Origin: an uncultured Collinsella sp.
Lineage (GTDB): Bacteria; Actinomycetota; Coriobacteriia; Coriobacteriales; Coriobacteriaceae
Assembly: GCA_937997605.1 (NCBI GenBank)
Contig: CALLFD010000401.1
Span: 1 to 6,771 of the forward strand
Direction of reading: 5' to 3'
Length of the DNA: 6,771 bases
Part shown: positions 1 to 6,755 of the stretch, in pieces
How the letters are laid out: the number at the start of each line of letters is the position of its first letter
How positions within the stretch are numbered: the first letter of the stretch is position 1
Notes under the pieces: model-generated
Told to the model about the DNA's origin: nothing
Databases searched by the model: none
What the model saw: only the letters and a program-made list of their open reading frames with translations
Translations under genes and position numbers: made by a program

Positions 1-62
1 TATTATACCACCGTGGCATCACCTATATGTCAATGTTGGTCTAACAGAGCCAAAAGAAATGC

Positions 63-98
63 GGAAGGTTACCGAGTCCCTCGGACGTGGGCCTAACC
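63..98 (+). promoter_or_regulatory. Candidate RAT (ribonucleic antiterminator) hairpin in the leader of the PTS operon
   Basis: The sequence shows a 5-bp stem CCGAG (72-76) / CTCGG (80-84) with a 3-base loop. It is preceded by GGTTA (67-71), which can pair with TAACC (94-98), leaving an asymmetric bulge at 85-93. Alternatively GG at 63-64 can pair with CC at 92-93. The GTTAC followed by a short stem-loop resembles the RATs bound by LicT, SacY and GlcT, which carry GTTACTG...CAG; that comparison is from memory of the family. Its 3' side overlaps the 5' arm of the hairpin at 91-153, as expected of an antiterminator/terminator pair. A BglG-family regulator is encoded just downstream at 710-1564. 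The lower stem does not match the LicT RAT base for base, so this is a candidate only. Confidence 0.42.
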
Positions 99-160
99 AA
101 AGTCTTTGAACGGGTGTGTCTCTATGGATGCATTCGGTTGATTTTGGTTGGGCTATATTT
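91..160 (+). terminator. Candidate leader attenuator terminator, exclusive with the RAT-like hairpin
   Basis: Bases 91-104 (GCCTAACCAAAGTC) can pair with 140-153 (GATTTTGGTTGGGC) in 14 uninterrupted pairs, two of them G-U. Five further pairs are possible between 106-110 and 133-137. The base of the stem is G+C-rich and is followed by TATATTT (154-160), a short, weak U-rich tail. Bases 91-98 are shared with the RAT-like hairpin, so the two structures cannot form together. The long apical loop and modest U-tract make it a less than ideal intrinsic terminator, and it may act as another kind of attenuator. It lies just before the ribosome binding site of the first gene. Confidence 0.42.
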
Positions 161-178
161 ATGAAGGGACATGCCACC

Positions 179-691
179 ATGGGTTTCTTTTCTCGCCTTA
201 TGGGTGGCTCGGACAAGCAGGCGACTGCGACTTCCGAGTTCGAGATTCTCGCCCCTGTTTCCGGCGAGCTTGTTAATCTAGAAAATACCAATGACCCCGC
301 TTTTAGCAGTCGTGCAGTGGGCGATGGCGTTGCCGTGGTTCCCCAAGAGGGAACGGTGTGCGCTCCTGTTTCCGGTACCGTTGCGGCGCTGTTTCCGACT
401 GAGCACGCGCTGGGCATCATGTCCGACGACAGCTCTGCTCAGGTGATGCTGCACATCGGAATCGACACTGTTAAGCTTGAGGGCAAGGGCTTCCATGCGC
501 TTGTTGCCCAGGGTGACCATGTCGACGCGGGCCAGCCCCTCGTCGAGGTCGATTTCGACGCGGTTCGCGCTGCCGGCTTCGATCCCACGGTCTTCGTTAT
601 CGTGTGCGAGCGTTCGGAGAACTCGACTCTTCGTGAGCATGCTTCCGGCCCTGTTGCTGTTAAAGAGCCTGTCGTCTGGCTTTCCGAGTAA
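179..691 (+). CDS. crr: PTS glucose-family IIA protein (EIIA-Glc type), stand-alone
   Basis: A 170-residue cytoplasmic phosphocarrier that takes phosphate from HPr and passes it to the IIB domain of a sugar permease. The whole IIA-Glc fold is visible: ILAPVSGE (23-30), AVGDGVAV (46-53), APVSGT (62-67), the helper histidine in TEHAL (His76) and the phospho-accepting histidine in LHIGIDTVKL (His92), matching His75 and His90 of E. coli Crr. The N-terminal MGFFSRL is an amphipathic stretch like Crr's MGLFDKL. I chose ATG 179 for that reason and because AAGGGA (164-169) lies 9 bases ahead. A GTG at 116 and an ATG at 161 are in frame but would add sequence the family lacks. The permease at 1664-3280 has no IIA domain, so this is probably its donor, though the protein could also serve other glucose-family permeases. 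The symbol crr marks family membership. A role in global catabolite control is not implied. Confidence 0.94.
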   Translation: MGFFSRLMGGSDKQATATSEFEILAPVSGELVNLENTNDPAFSSRAVGDGVAVVPQEGTVCAPVSGTVAALFPTEHALGIMSDDSSAQVMLHIGIDTVKLEGKGFHALVAQGDHVDAGQPLVEVDFDAVRAAGFDPTVFVIVCERSENSTLREHASGPVAVKEPVVWLSE

Positions 692-709
692 ATTCTTGTG
701 GTGGGTACC

Positions 710-1564
710 GTGGTTATCAAGCGAGTTTTTAACAACAACGTCGCAATGGTCACTTCGGACGATGGCTCCGAGCTCATCGTCATCGGTCGAGGCCTCTGCT
801 TTGGCCGTCATGCCGGCGATGCCATCGACGAGGCGTCAGTCGAAAAGACCTACGCGTTGCAGGAGGGAACTTCTCAGGATTCGCGTACGATAGACCGCTT
901 GGCACATCTTTTGGAGTCCATCCCCACCGTCAACCTCGTTATTGCCGAGGACATCGTTCAGATGCTCCGTCGAGAGCTCAATGTCGACATCAACGATAAG
1001 ATCCTCATCGCTCTCGCAGACCATATCAGCCTTGCTTTGGAGCGCGAGCGCAAGGGTGTCCCCTGTGAGAATCCGTTGCTGCTCGAGATCCAGCAGTTCT
1101 ATCGCAAGGAGTACGCGCTTGCGGGCCGCGCGCTGCAGATTATCAAGGAGTATATGGGCATCCAGATGAGCGAGGAGGAGCAGGGTTTCATTACCTTGCA
1201 TATCGTCAACGCCACCATGCCGCAGCGCTCTGACCGTCTGATTGTTTCGGTCCAGCTTGTTCGCGACGTGCTTGCGATTGTTTCCGAGCGCTATGCCACG
1301 ACCCTCGATGACACCTCGCTGCCTTACGAACGCTTCGTTCGTCACCTGCAGTTTTTCGCACAGCGAGCGCTCGATCCTACGACCGGGCAAATCAACGGAG
1401 ACGCGCTGTTCCGAATCGACGAAACGGCGTATCCGTGCGCATTCTCGTGCGCGGATGCCATAGCCGCTCACTTGTCGTCTACCTATAACGTTGTCGTTAC
1501 CGATGCCGAGAAGAGTTATCTCGCATATCACATTGTTAACCTGCTTGGAGAACCTGGTCTCTAG
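710..1564 (+). CDS. licT: BglG/LicT-family transcription antiterminator with two PRDs
   Basis: A 284-residue RNA-binding regulator that stops premature termination in the leaders of sugar operons. The N-terminal CAT RNA-binding domain is clear: VIKRVFNNNV at the start, then ELIVIGRGLCFG, and a later VEKTYAL. Two PTS regulation domains follow, each with its pair of histidines: ADHISLA (His105) and ITLHIVN (His164) in PRD1, RFVRHLQFFAQR (His212) and LAYHIVN (His274) in PRD2. These are the residues phosphorylated by the cognate permease and HPr in LicT, so dual control by substrate and catabolite state is expected. I prefer GTG 710 because it lines up exactly with the family start (M-x-I-x-x-V-x-N-N-N) and GGTGGG lies just upstream at 700-705. 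GTG at 698 or 701 would add three or four residues. The gene begins 18 bases after the IIA stop. Its likely target is the leader at 63-153. The true sugar specificity is unknown. Confidence 0.94.
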   Translation: MVIKRVFNNNVAMVTSDDGSELIVIGRGLCFGRHAGDAIDEASVEKTYALQEGTSQDSRTIDRLAHLLESIPTVNLVIAEDIVQMLRRELNVDINDKILIALADHISLALERERKGVPCENPLLLEIQQFYRKEYALAGRALQIIKEYMGIQMSEEEQGFITLHIVNATMPQRSDRLIVSVQLVRDVLAIVSERYATTLDDTSLPYERFVRHLQFFAQRALDPTTGQINGDALFRIDETAYPCAFSCADAIAAHLSSTYNVVVTDAEKSYLAYHIVNLLGEPGL

Positions 1565-1571
1565 GCATAAC

Positions 1572-1624
1572 GTGCCCACACATCGATTGATATAAGGCAA
1601 GGCTCACGGTCTTGTCCAGGGCAC
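1572..1624 (+). other. Inverted repeats in the 99-base gap before the permease gene
   Basis: GTGCCC (1572-1577) is complementary to GGGCAC (1619-1624). Inside this, GGCAAG (1596-1601) can pair with CTTG-T-CC (1611-1617) with one bulged base. No T-run follows, so it is not an intrinsic terminator. It does not match a RAT core either. It might be an mRNA processing or stability element between the regulator and the permease gene, or chance. Confidence 0.25.
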
Positions 1625-1646
1625 ATCTGTCTTAATTTGCGGAAAA

Positions 1647-1656
1647 GGAAGGGGAG
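1647..1656 (+). promoter_or_regulatory. Strong ribosome binding site that fixes the permease start
   Basis: The purine-rich GGAAGGGGAG ends 7 bases before ATG 1664. This supports ATG 1664 over the in-frame TTG at 1637, which lies upstream of this site and has no comparable signal of its own. Confidence 0.8.
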
Positions 1657-1663
1657 TACCGCT

Positions 1664-3280
1664 ATGACCGCAAAAAAGAAGTTCAATTTCAAAGCGCCGT
1701 TGGAGGTGTTCGCGAAGTCGATCGTTCAGCCGATGATGTACCTCTCGGTTGCCGGCATTCTGCTCATCGTGGGCATCATTCTGACCAACAAGACCATCTG
1801 CGCTTTGGTCCCCGTACTGGGCTCCGGTCCGTTCCAGCTTGTGGGCGCCGTTGTCTATCAGTCGCTGATGTTTATCATCAACAACCTCTCGATTCTGTTC
1901 TGCGTGGGCATCGCCGGCGCCATGGCAAAGAAGAACAAGGGCCATGCTTCGCTGATCGCCCTGATGTCGTTCTTCCTGTTCCTGCAGGCTAACAACATCG
2001 TGCTCAACGCCACCGGCTCTCTTGCCGATGCGAGCGGCATGCTCGGTCTTACCGGAACCGGCCAGGCCACCGTTATGGGCATCCAGGTGCTCGATACCGG
2101 CGTGTTTGGTGGCATCATCCTTGGTTGCATCACCGGTGCCGTGTTCAACAAGTACTCGAACAAGCAGTTCCCTATTGCCCTTTCGATGTTCTCGGGCGTT
2201 CGCTTCCCGTTCCTGATCATGATCATCATTTCCTGGATTATGGGCGCAGGCTTCTGCATCGTTTGGCCTCCGGTTCAGGGCGCCATCTCCTCCGTTGCCG
2301 GCATTATTAAGGAGTCGGGCAACATCGGTCTGTTTATCTACGGCATGCTTAACAAGCTGCTCGTTCCCACCGGCCTGCACCACCTCATCTACACCCCGTT
2401 CCAGTTCTCCGATGTGGGCGGCACCCTGACGCTGGGTGATCAGGTTATCGCCGGCGCCTATCCCATCCGTGTTGCCGAGATGGCAATGACGGGCCAGCCC
2501 TTCTCCGATAGCACCTACTTCAACAGCTACACCTTCAACAACCTGTGGCCGTACATCGGTATCGGTCTCGCCTTTATCTTCACCGCTTACAAGGGGAACA
2601 AGGATAAGACCAAGGCCGTTATCATCCCGCTGATCATCACCGCCGTGCTCTCCTGCGTGACCGAGCCCATGGACTTCCTCTTTGTCTTTGCCGCTCCCGT
2701 GCTCTTTGTCGTCCACTCGGTTCTTTCCGGCATCTTCCTGGTCCTGCTCAAGGTCCTCTCCGTTCCCGCTTCGACTGCAGGCGGCATCATCAACATCGTG
2801 GTTTCCAACCTGGTCCTCGGTGTCGATAAGACCAACTGGCCGGTTATGCTGGTGCTTGGAGTCGTCAACGCCGCTCTGTACTTCTTCCTCTTCACCTTCC
2901 TTATCAAGAAGCTCAACCTCCACACGCCTGGTCGCGAGGAGGAGTCCGAGCTCGCCGAGTCCGTTGCCGAGGGCGAGGCCGCCGCATCTGTTGCGGTGAA
3001 GCAGGGCGCTGTTGCCGCGGCTCCCGCAGAGGGCGTCGATGCAGGTATTGCCGACCTGGTCGCGGGTCTTGGCGGCAAGGACAACATCGAGGAGCTCGAG
3101 AACTGCTTTACGCGTCTTCGCGTGAACGTTAAGAACCCGGACCTCATCGATGAGAACCTCATCAACCACGTGCCCAACAGCGGCATCAACCGCAACGGCA
3201 ACAATATCCAGATCATCTTTGGCATGAAGGTCGCCGAGATGCGCGACAAGGTCGAAAACGCAATTGAGAAGGAGCAGTAA
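1664..3280 (+). CDS. PTS alpha-glucoside-type permease, IIC-IIB
   Basis: A 538-residue inner-membrane sugar transporter of the glucose/maltose PTS superfamily that imports and phosphorylates its sugar. The IIC domain (about 10-420) has some ten hydrophobic segments, roughly at 24-41, 58-85, 97-117, 143-163, 181-205, 221-240, 293-309, 317-333, 336-365 and 392-415. It carries family signatures: PTGLHHLIY (235-243), the substrate-binding VTEPMDF (332-338, normally GITEPLEF) and TPGREEES (421-428). An Ala/Glu-rich linker (about 428-460) leads to the IIB domain, with its phosphorylated cysteine in LENCFTRLRV (Cys481). No IIA domain follows, so phosphate should come from the IIA protein at 179-691. 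The layout resembles B. subtilis MalP and the E. coli GlvCB pair. The alpha-glucoside assignment rests on those motifs plus the GH4 neighbour 3 bases downstream. The exact sugar (maltose, sucrose isomers, trehalose) cannot be read from the sequence. Confidence 0.94.
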   Translation: MTAKKKFNFKAPLEVFAKSIVQPMMYLSVAGILLIVGIILTNKTICALVPVLGSGPFQLVGAVVYQSLMFIINNLSILFCVGIAGAMAKKNKGHASLIALMSFFLFLQANNIVLNATGSLADASGMLGLTGTGQATVMGIQVLDTGVFGGIILGCITGAVFNKYSNKQFPIALSMFSGVRFPFLIMIIISWIMGAGFCIVWPPVQGAISSVAGIIKESGNIGLFIYGMLNKLLVPTGLHHLIYTPFQFSDVGGTLTLGDQVIAGAYPIRVAEMAMTGQPFSDSTYFNSYTFNNLWPYIGIGLAFIFTAYKGNKDKTKAVIIPLIITAVLSCVTEPMDFLFVFAAPVLFVVHSVLSGIFLVLLKVLSVPASTAGGIINIVVSNLVLGVDKTNWPVMLVLGVVNAALYFFLFTFLIKKLNLHTPGREEESELAESVAEGEAAASVAVKQGAVAAAPAEGVDAGIADLVAGLGGKDNIEELENCFTRLRVNVKNPDLIDENLINHVPNSGINRNGNNIQIIFGMKVAEMRDKVENAIEKEQ

Positions 3281-3283
3281 ACA

Positions 3284-4666
3284 ATGATCATTACTCTGTG
3301 TGGTGGCGGATCCACCTTTACCCCCGGCATCGTCAAGTCCATCGCCCTGCGCAAGGACGAGCTCGATGTTGACGAGATTCGTCTGTACGACATCAACGAG
3401 GAGCGCCAGCGCAAGATCGGCGTGCTCGTGGACTGGATTTTGCACGAGGACCTCGGCCTGGACATCAAGCTCACGGTGACCACCGACAAAAAGACGGCTT
3501 TTACCGACGCGAGCTTCGTGTTCGCCCAGATGCGCGTGGGCGGCTATGCCATGCGCGAGCAGGACGAGAAGATCCCCCTGCGTCACGGCTGCGTGGGTCA
3601 GGAGACTTGCGGTTGCGGCGGCCTTGCCTACGGCATGCGCACCATCTTCCCTATGGTCGAGCTGATCGATGACGTTGAGAAGTACGCCAAGAAGGACTAC
3701 TGGATTCTCAACTACTCCAACCCTGCCGCCATCGTTTCCGAGGGCTGCCGTGTGCTGCGTCCCAACGCTCGCATCATCAACATCTGCGACATGCCGATCG
3801 CAATCATCGACGTGGTTTGCGCCGCGCTCGATATCGACAAGAAGGATGTCGAGTACGATTACTTTGGCCTCAACCACTTTGGTTGGTTCACCTCGATCCG
3901 CCACAAGGGCGAGGAGGTGCTCCCGCAGCTGCGTGAGTACATCAAGGAGCATGAGATTCTGCTGCCCGATTCCTACCTCAAGGGCATGGGCTCGCTCATG
4001 GCAAAGAAGCCCGAGGAGACCACCGACGAGCACCCCGAGCAGAACCGCCACACCAAGGGTAGCTGGTACTACGTCTGGAAGGGCGAGTACGAGATCATGG
4101 AGTGCTTCCCGGAGTACCTGCCCAACACGTATCTGAACTACTACCTGCAGCAGAAGGAGTTCGTCGAGCATTCCAACCCCGAGCGCACCCGTGCTAACGA
4201 GGTTGAGGAGACGCGCGAGAAGAACCTCTTCGACGGCATCGACCACTACGAGAAGACGGGCGAGATCGACGAGAGCACGTTCTATGCGGGCAGCCACGGC
4301 GACTGGATTGCCGATCTGGCCATCGCTCTGAAGAACGACACCAAGCAGCGCTTCCTGGTCATTTGCGAGAACAAGGGCGCTATTCCCAACATGCCCTACG
4401 ACGCCATGGTCGAGCTGCCTGCCTACATTGGCAAGAACGGCCCCGAGGTCATCAGCCGCGACAACATTCCGCTGTTCCAGCAGGGTCTTATGATGCAGCA
4501 GCTGAACTCTGAGAAGCTCGTGGTCGAGGCCACGATCGAGGGTTCGTACGAGAAGGCACTCAAGGCCTTTACGCTCAACAAGACCGTGCCTTCGATGAAG
4601 GTTGCCAAGGAGGTTCTCGACGACATGATCGAGGCCAACAAGGACTTCTGGCCCGAGCTTAAGTAA
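3284..4666 (+). CDS. glvA: 6-phospho-alpha-glucosidase, glycoside hydrolase family 4
   Basis: A 460-residue cytoplasmic enzyme that hydrolyses alpha-glucoside 6-phosphates by the NAD+- and Mn2+-dependent GH4 redox mechanism. The N-terminal GGGSTFTPG (7-15) is the NAD-binding loop. ICDMP holds the metal ligand Cys168 and catalytic Asp169, GLNHFGW holds the second ligand His198, and PNTYLNYY holds Tyr283, equivalent to the general base Tyr265 of B. subtilis GlvA. CDMP, rather than CNVP, is the known hallmark of the alpha- over the beta-specific branch. The C-terminal VAKEVLDDMIEANKDFWPEL is very close to GlvA and MalH. Two differences from my recollection of GlvA: the loop before Tyr283 is about 22 residues longer, which accounts for 460 versus about 441 residues, and the usual TCGPGG is TCGCGG here (Cys109, Cys111). 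The gene starts 3 bases after the permease stop, with AAGGAG (3269-3274) inside the permease's last codons, so the two are probably translationally coupled. MalH or AglB would be equally fair names. Confidence 0.96.
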   Translation: MIITLCGGGSTFTPGIVKSIALRKDELDVDEIRLYDINEERQRKIGVLVDWILHEDLGLDIKLTVTTDKKTAFTDASFVFAQMRVGGYAMREQDEKIPLRHGCVGQETCGCGGLAYGMRTIFPMVELIDDVEKYAKKDYWILNYSNPAAIVSEGCRVLRPNARIINICDMPIAIIDVVCAALDIDKKDVEYDYFGLNHFGWFTSIRHKGEEVLPQLREYIKEHEILLPDSYLKGMGSLMAKKPEETTDEHPEQNRHTKGSWYYVWKGEYEIMECFPEYLPNTYLNYYLQQKEFVEHSNPERTRANEVEETREKNLFDGIDHYEKTGEIDESTFYAGSHGDWIADLAIALKNDTKQRFLVICENKGAIPNMPYDAMVELPAYIGKNGPEVISRDNIPLFQQGLMMQQLNSEKLVVEATIEGSYEKALKAFTLNKTVPSMKVAKEVLDDMIEANKDFWPELK

Positions 4667-4698
4667 AAGCAGCAGGGTCGCTGGCCGCATACCTAGAG

Positions 4699-4742
4699 CA
4701 ATGCCCCGTCCACGTGATTGCGTGGACGGGGCATTGTCATTT
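4699..4742 (+). terminator. Rho-independent terminator closing the PTS operon
   Basis: CAATGCCCCGTCCACG (4699-4714) and CGTGGACGGGGCATTG (4721-4736) form a perfect 16-bp stem with a 6-base loop. The tail TCATTT is only modestly T-rich. It begins 32 bases after the glucosidase stop, the right place to separate the PTS operon from the next unit. No T-rich tail is present on the other strand, so it appears unidirectional. Confidence 0.85.
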
Positions 4743-4791
4743 GGTAACGCGTTTTATCAAATATGGCATTTATCTGCGGTAATGTTCTATT

Positions 4792-4901
4792 TCACCGCTG
4801 AGGGTGACATTTCATGCCGCCTGCCGAACTGCGTGGAGACCTAACAACTTTTTAGGTCAGTGTTGTGCGTGTAGCAATTTCGCCCGGCCTCGCCTCCGGG
4901 C
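4792..4901 (+). promoter_or_regulatory. Structured non-coding leader with three small inverted repeats
   Basis: The 186-base gap between the terminator stem and the next gene holds no ORF I would support. It contains three inverted repeats: TCACC/GGTGA (4792-4796 and 4803-4807, 6-base spacer), GACCTAA/TTAGGTC (4838-4844 and 4852-4858, 7-base loop) and GCCCGG/CCGGGC (4882-4887 and 4896-4901, 8-base loop). The last lies just ahead of the ribosome binding site. The first could be an operator half-site pair, and the others could be RNA hairpins. None matches a regulatory motif I can name with confidence, and I see no convincing -35/-10 pair. The promoter of the second unit must nevertheless lie in or near this gap. 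Confidence 0.35.
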
Positions 4902-4910
4902 TGCCATGTG

Positions 4911-4918
4911 AGAGGGGA
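4911..4918 (+). promoter_or_regulatory. Ribosome binding site that fixes the flavoprotein start
   Basis: AGAGGGGA ends 4 bases before ATG 4923. The alternative GTG at 4908 lies in front of, and partly within, this site, so ATG 4923 is the likely start. Confidence 0.75.
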
Positions 4919-4922
4919 TCTT

Positions 4923-6755
4923 ATGGCTCGACTGCACGTAATGGAACGCAGCCACGCTCAGGCCGTCATGGACGACCTGCACGATGCGCTCGGACGTCGT
5001 CTGGCGGTGAGTTCGCTCGCCCCGTGTCCCGTTGAGTTTACGGCAGCGCTCGTCAACCTGTGCTCCACCCAGAGCTGCGGCAAGTGCACGCCCTGCCGCG
5101 TGGGCCTGAGCGCGCTGAGCGATCTGCTCGCCGATGTGCTCGAGGGCCGCGCCGACGAGTCCACGCTCAACTTGATCGAGCGCACTGCCCGCACCATCTA
5201 TCTTTCGAGCGACTGCGCCATCGGTTACGAGGCCGGTGCTATGGCGCTTACGGCTATCCGTGGCTTCCGTGACGATTTTGAGCACCACATCCGCGAGCAC
5301 TCCTGTGGCTTTGACCGCGAGGCCCGCGTCCCGTGCGTCTCGGGCTGCCCGGCGCACGTCGACATTCCCGGTTACATTTCGCTGGTCGAGGCCGGCCGCT
5401 ATGCCGATGCTGTCAAGGTCATCCGCAAGAACAACCCGCTGCCGCTCGTTTGCGGCCTGGTGTGCGAGCATCCCTGCGAGATGCACTGCCGTCGCGGCAT
5501 GGTCGACGATCCCATGAACATCCTCGCCCTCAAGCGTTTTGCCGTTGAGCACAGCGACCTCAACGATTACAAACCCAGCGTGGCCGACAACACCGGCAAG
5601 CGCATCGCCGTGATTGGCGGCGGTCCGGCCGGCCTTTCCTGCGCCTACTACCTGGCCGTGATGGGCCATAAGGTGACCATCTTTGAGCAGCGCCACCACC
5701 TGGGCGGCATGCTGCGCTATGGCATTCCCAGCTACCGTCTGCCGCGCGAGCGCCTACAGGCCGAGATCGACTGGATCTTGAGCGCTGGCATCGATGTGGA
5801 ACTCGACCACTCCGTCAACGGCGAGGAGCTTGCCCGCCTGCGCGACGAGTTCGATGCCGTTTACCTGGCCATTGGTGCCCACAGCGATAAGAAGCTCGGC
5901 CTTCCGGGCGAAGAGGCGCCCGGCGTGGAGTCGGCCGTCATGATGCTGCGTGCCATCGGCGACGACGAGTTGCCCGACCTGAGCGGCCAGCGCGTGTGCG
6001 TCATCGGCGGCGGCAATGTGGCCATGGACGTGGCACGCTCTGCCGTGCGCTGCGGTGCCGAAAAGGTGAGCATCGTCTACCGCCGTCGTATCTGCGACAT
6101 GACGGCCCAGGATGCCGAGATTGCCGGCGCCCAGGCCGAGGGCTGCGAGGTTTTGGAACTCACCGCACCGCTCGCTATCGAGACGGGCGAAGATGGTCGC
6201 GTGAGCGGCCTGCGCGTGCAGCCGCAAATTATCGGCGAGCCCCGTCGTGGGCGTCCGGCCCCGCGTGCCGCCGCCACGCCCGAGCGCGTCATTCCCTGCG
6301 AGCGCGTGTTTGTGGCCATTGGCCAGGACATCGATTCCAAGCCGTTTGAGGACATGGGCATCGCCTGCAAGTGGGGCTGCGTGGTCACCGATTCGGATGG
6401 CGCCGTGCCCAACTTCGATGGCCTCTTTAGCGGCGGCGACTGCCAGACCGGTCCCGCCACCGTCATCCGTGCCATCAACGCCGGCCGCGTTGCTTCGGCA
6501 AATATCGACCGCTACTTGGGCTTTGACCACAAGATAAAGCTCGACGTGGAGCTGCCGACCGTGCAGTTTAAGGGCAAGCACGAGTGCGGCCGCTGCGAGC
6601 TGGGCGAGCGCGAGGCTGGCGAGCGCATCCACGATTGGAATCTGGTTGAGCAAGGTCTCACCGAGGAAGAGGCACGCCAGGAGGCAAGTCGCTGCCTGCG
6701 TTGCGATCACTTTGGCTTTGGCGCGTTCCGCGGAGGGAGGAACCTGGAATGGTAG
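4923..6755 (+). CDS. NuoF-4Fe4S / GltD-like fusion: FAD- and iron-sulfur NAD(P)H oxidoreductase subunit
   Basis: A 610-residue cytoplasmic electron-transfer flavoprotein. Residues 45-123 resemble the C-terminal 4Fe-4S domain of NuoF, with SCGKCTPCRVG (Cys52, 55, 58) and the fourth ligand in SSDCAIG (Cys98). NuoF's NADH/FMN domain is absent. Residues 130-210 are a GltD-type N-terminal iron-sulfur domain: CVSGCPAHVDIPGYI (Cys138, 142) and CGLVCEHPCEMHC (Cys177, 181, 185, 189). The FAD Rossmann motif is IGGGPAGLS (231-239), the NAD(P) motif IGGGNVAMD (361-369), and GGDCQTGPATVI (504-515) is the second FAD contact. YRRR (386-389) after the NAD(P) fold suggests NADPH preference, as in GltD. The tail adds CGRC (555-558) and CLRC (591-594), perhaps another metal site. 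Similar fusions include SfrB of Geobacter and beta subunits encoded beside formate dehydrogenase or hydrogenase genes. Likely role: pass electrons between NAD(P)H and the partner encoded from 6749. True glutamate synthase is unlikely because no gltB is seen and the NuoF part does not belong there. Confidence 0.92.
   Translation: MARLHVMERSHAQAVMDDLHDALGRRLAVSSLAPCPVEFTAALVNLCSTQSCGKCTPCRVGLSALSDLLADVLEGRADESTLNLIERTARTIYLSSDCAIGYEAGAMALTAIRGFRDDFEHHIREHSCGFDREARVPCVSGCPAHVDIPGYISLVEAGRYADAVKVIRKNNPLPLVCGLVCEHPCEMHCRRGMVDDPMNILALKRFAVEHSDLNDYKPSVADNTGKRIAVIGGGPAGLSCAYYLAVMGHKVTIFEQRHHLGGMLRYGIPSYRLPRERLQAEIDWILSAGIDVELDHSVNGEELARLRDEFDAVYLAIGAHSDKKLGLPGEEAPGVESAVMMLRAIGDDELPDLSGQRVCVIGGGNVAMDVARSAVRCGAEKVSIVYRRRICDMTAQDAEIAGAQAEGCEVLELTAPLAIETGEDGRVSGLRVQPQIIGEPRRGRPAPRAAATPERVIPCERVFVAIGQDIDSKPFEDMGIACKWGCVVTDSDGAVPNFDGLFSGGDCQTGPATVIRAINAGRVASANIDRYLGFDHKIKLDVELPTVQFKGKHECGRCELGEREAGERIHDWNLVEQGLTEEEARQEASRCLRCDHFGFGAFRGGRNLEW

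Noticed and set aside
1..30. TATTAT (1-6) or TATATG (24-29) as a -10 box for the PTS operon
   Set aside because: The window begins too close for a -35 box to be checked for the first, and the second has no suitable -35 partner. The short palindrome CCACCGTGG (8-16) is too small to interpret.
116..178. Upstream GTG start (116) that would extend the IIA protein by 21 residues
   Set aside because: The extension overlaps the leader hairpin, has no convincing ribosome binding site and adds sequence absent from the IIA-Glc family. ATG 179 gives the usual length and N-terminal helix.
1583..1604. Possible second RAT before the permease gene (GATTG...GGCAAGG)
   Set aside because: The two halves are only about eight bases apart, too close for a RAT. 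The central TTACTG-like stem is missing and no overlapping terminator follows.
1604..4690. Open frame of 1028 codons on the - strand across the permease and glucosidase genes
   Set aside because: It runs in exact codon register opposite the two + strand genes, and its translation is Leu/Val/Asp/His-rich with no recognisable motif. It stays open because those genes use no TTA, CTA or TCA codons, a consequence of their C/G-ending codon bias. The + strand products match known families along their whole length.
4741..4785. Promoter-like TTGGTA and TAATGT upstream of the flavoprotein gene
   Set aside because: No pairing of -35-like and -10-like hexamers has acceptable spacing and quality, so any promoter call would be a guess.
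4857..6710. Long - strand open frames opposite the flavoprotein gene (4857-5699 and 5754-6710)
   Set aside because: They have the same codon-register shadow origin, split by a single CTA leucine codon of the real gene at 5754-5756. No family motif is visible in them.
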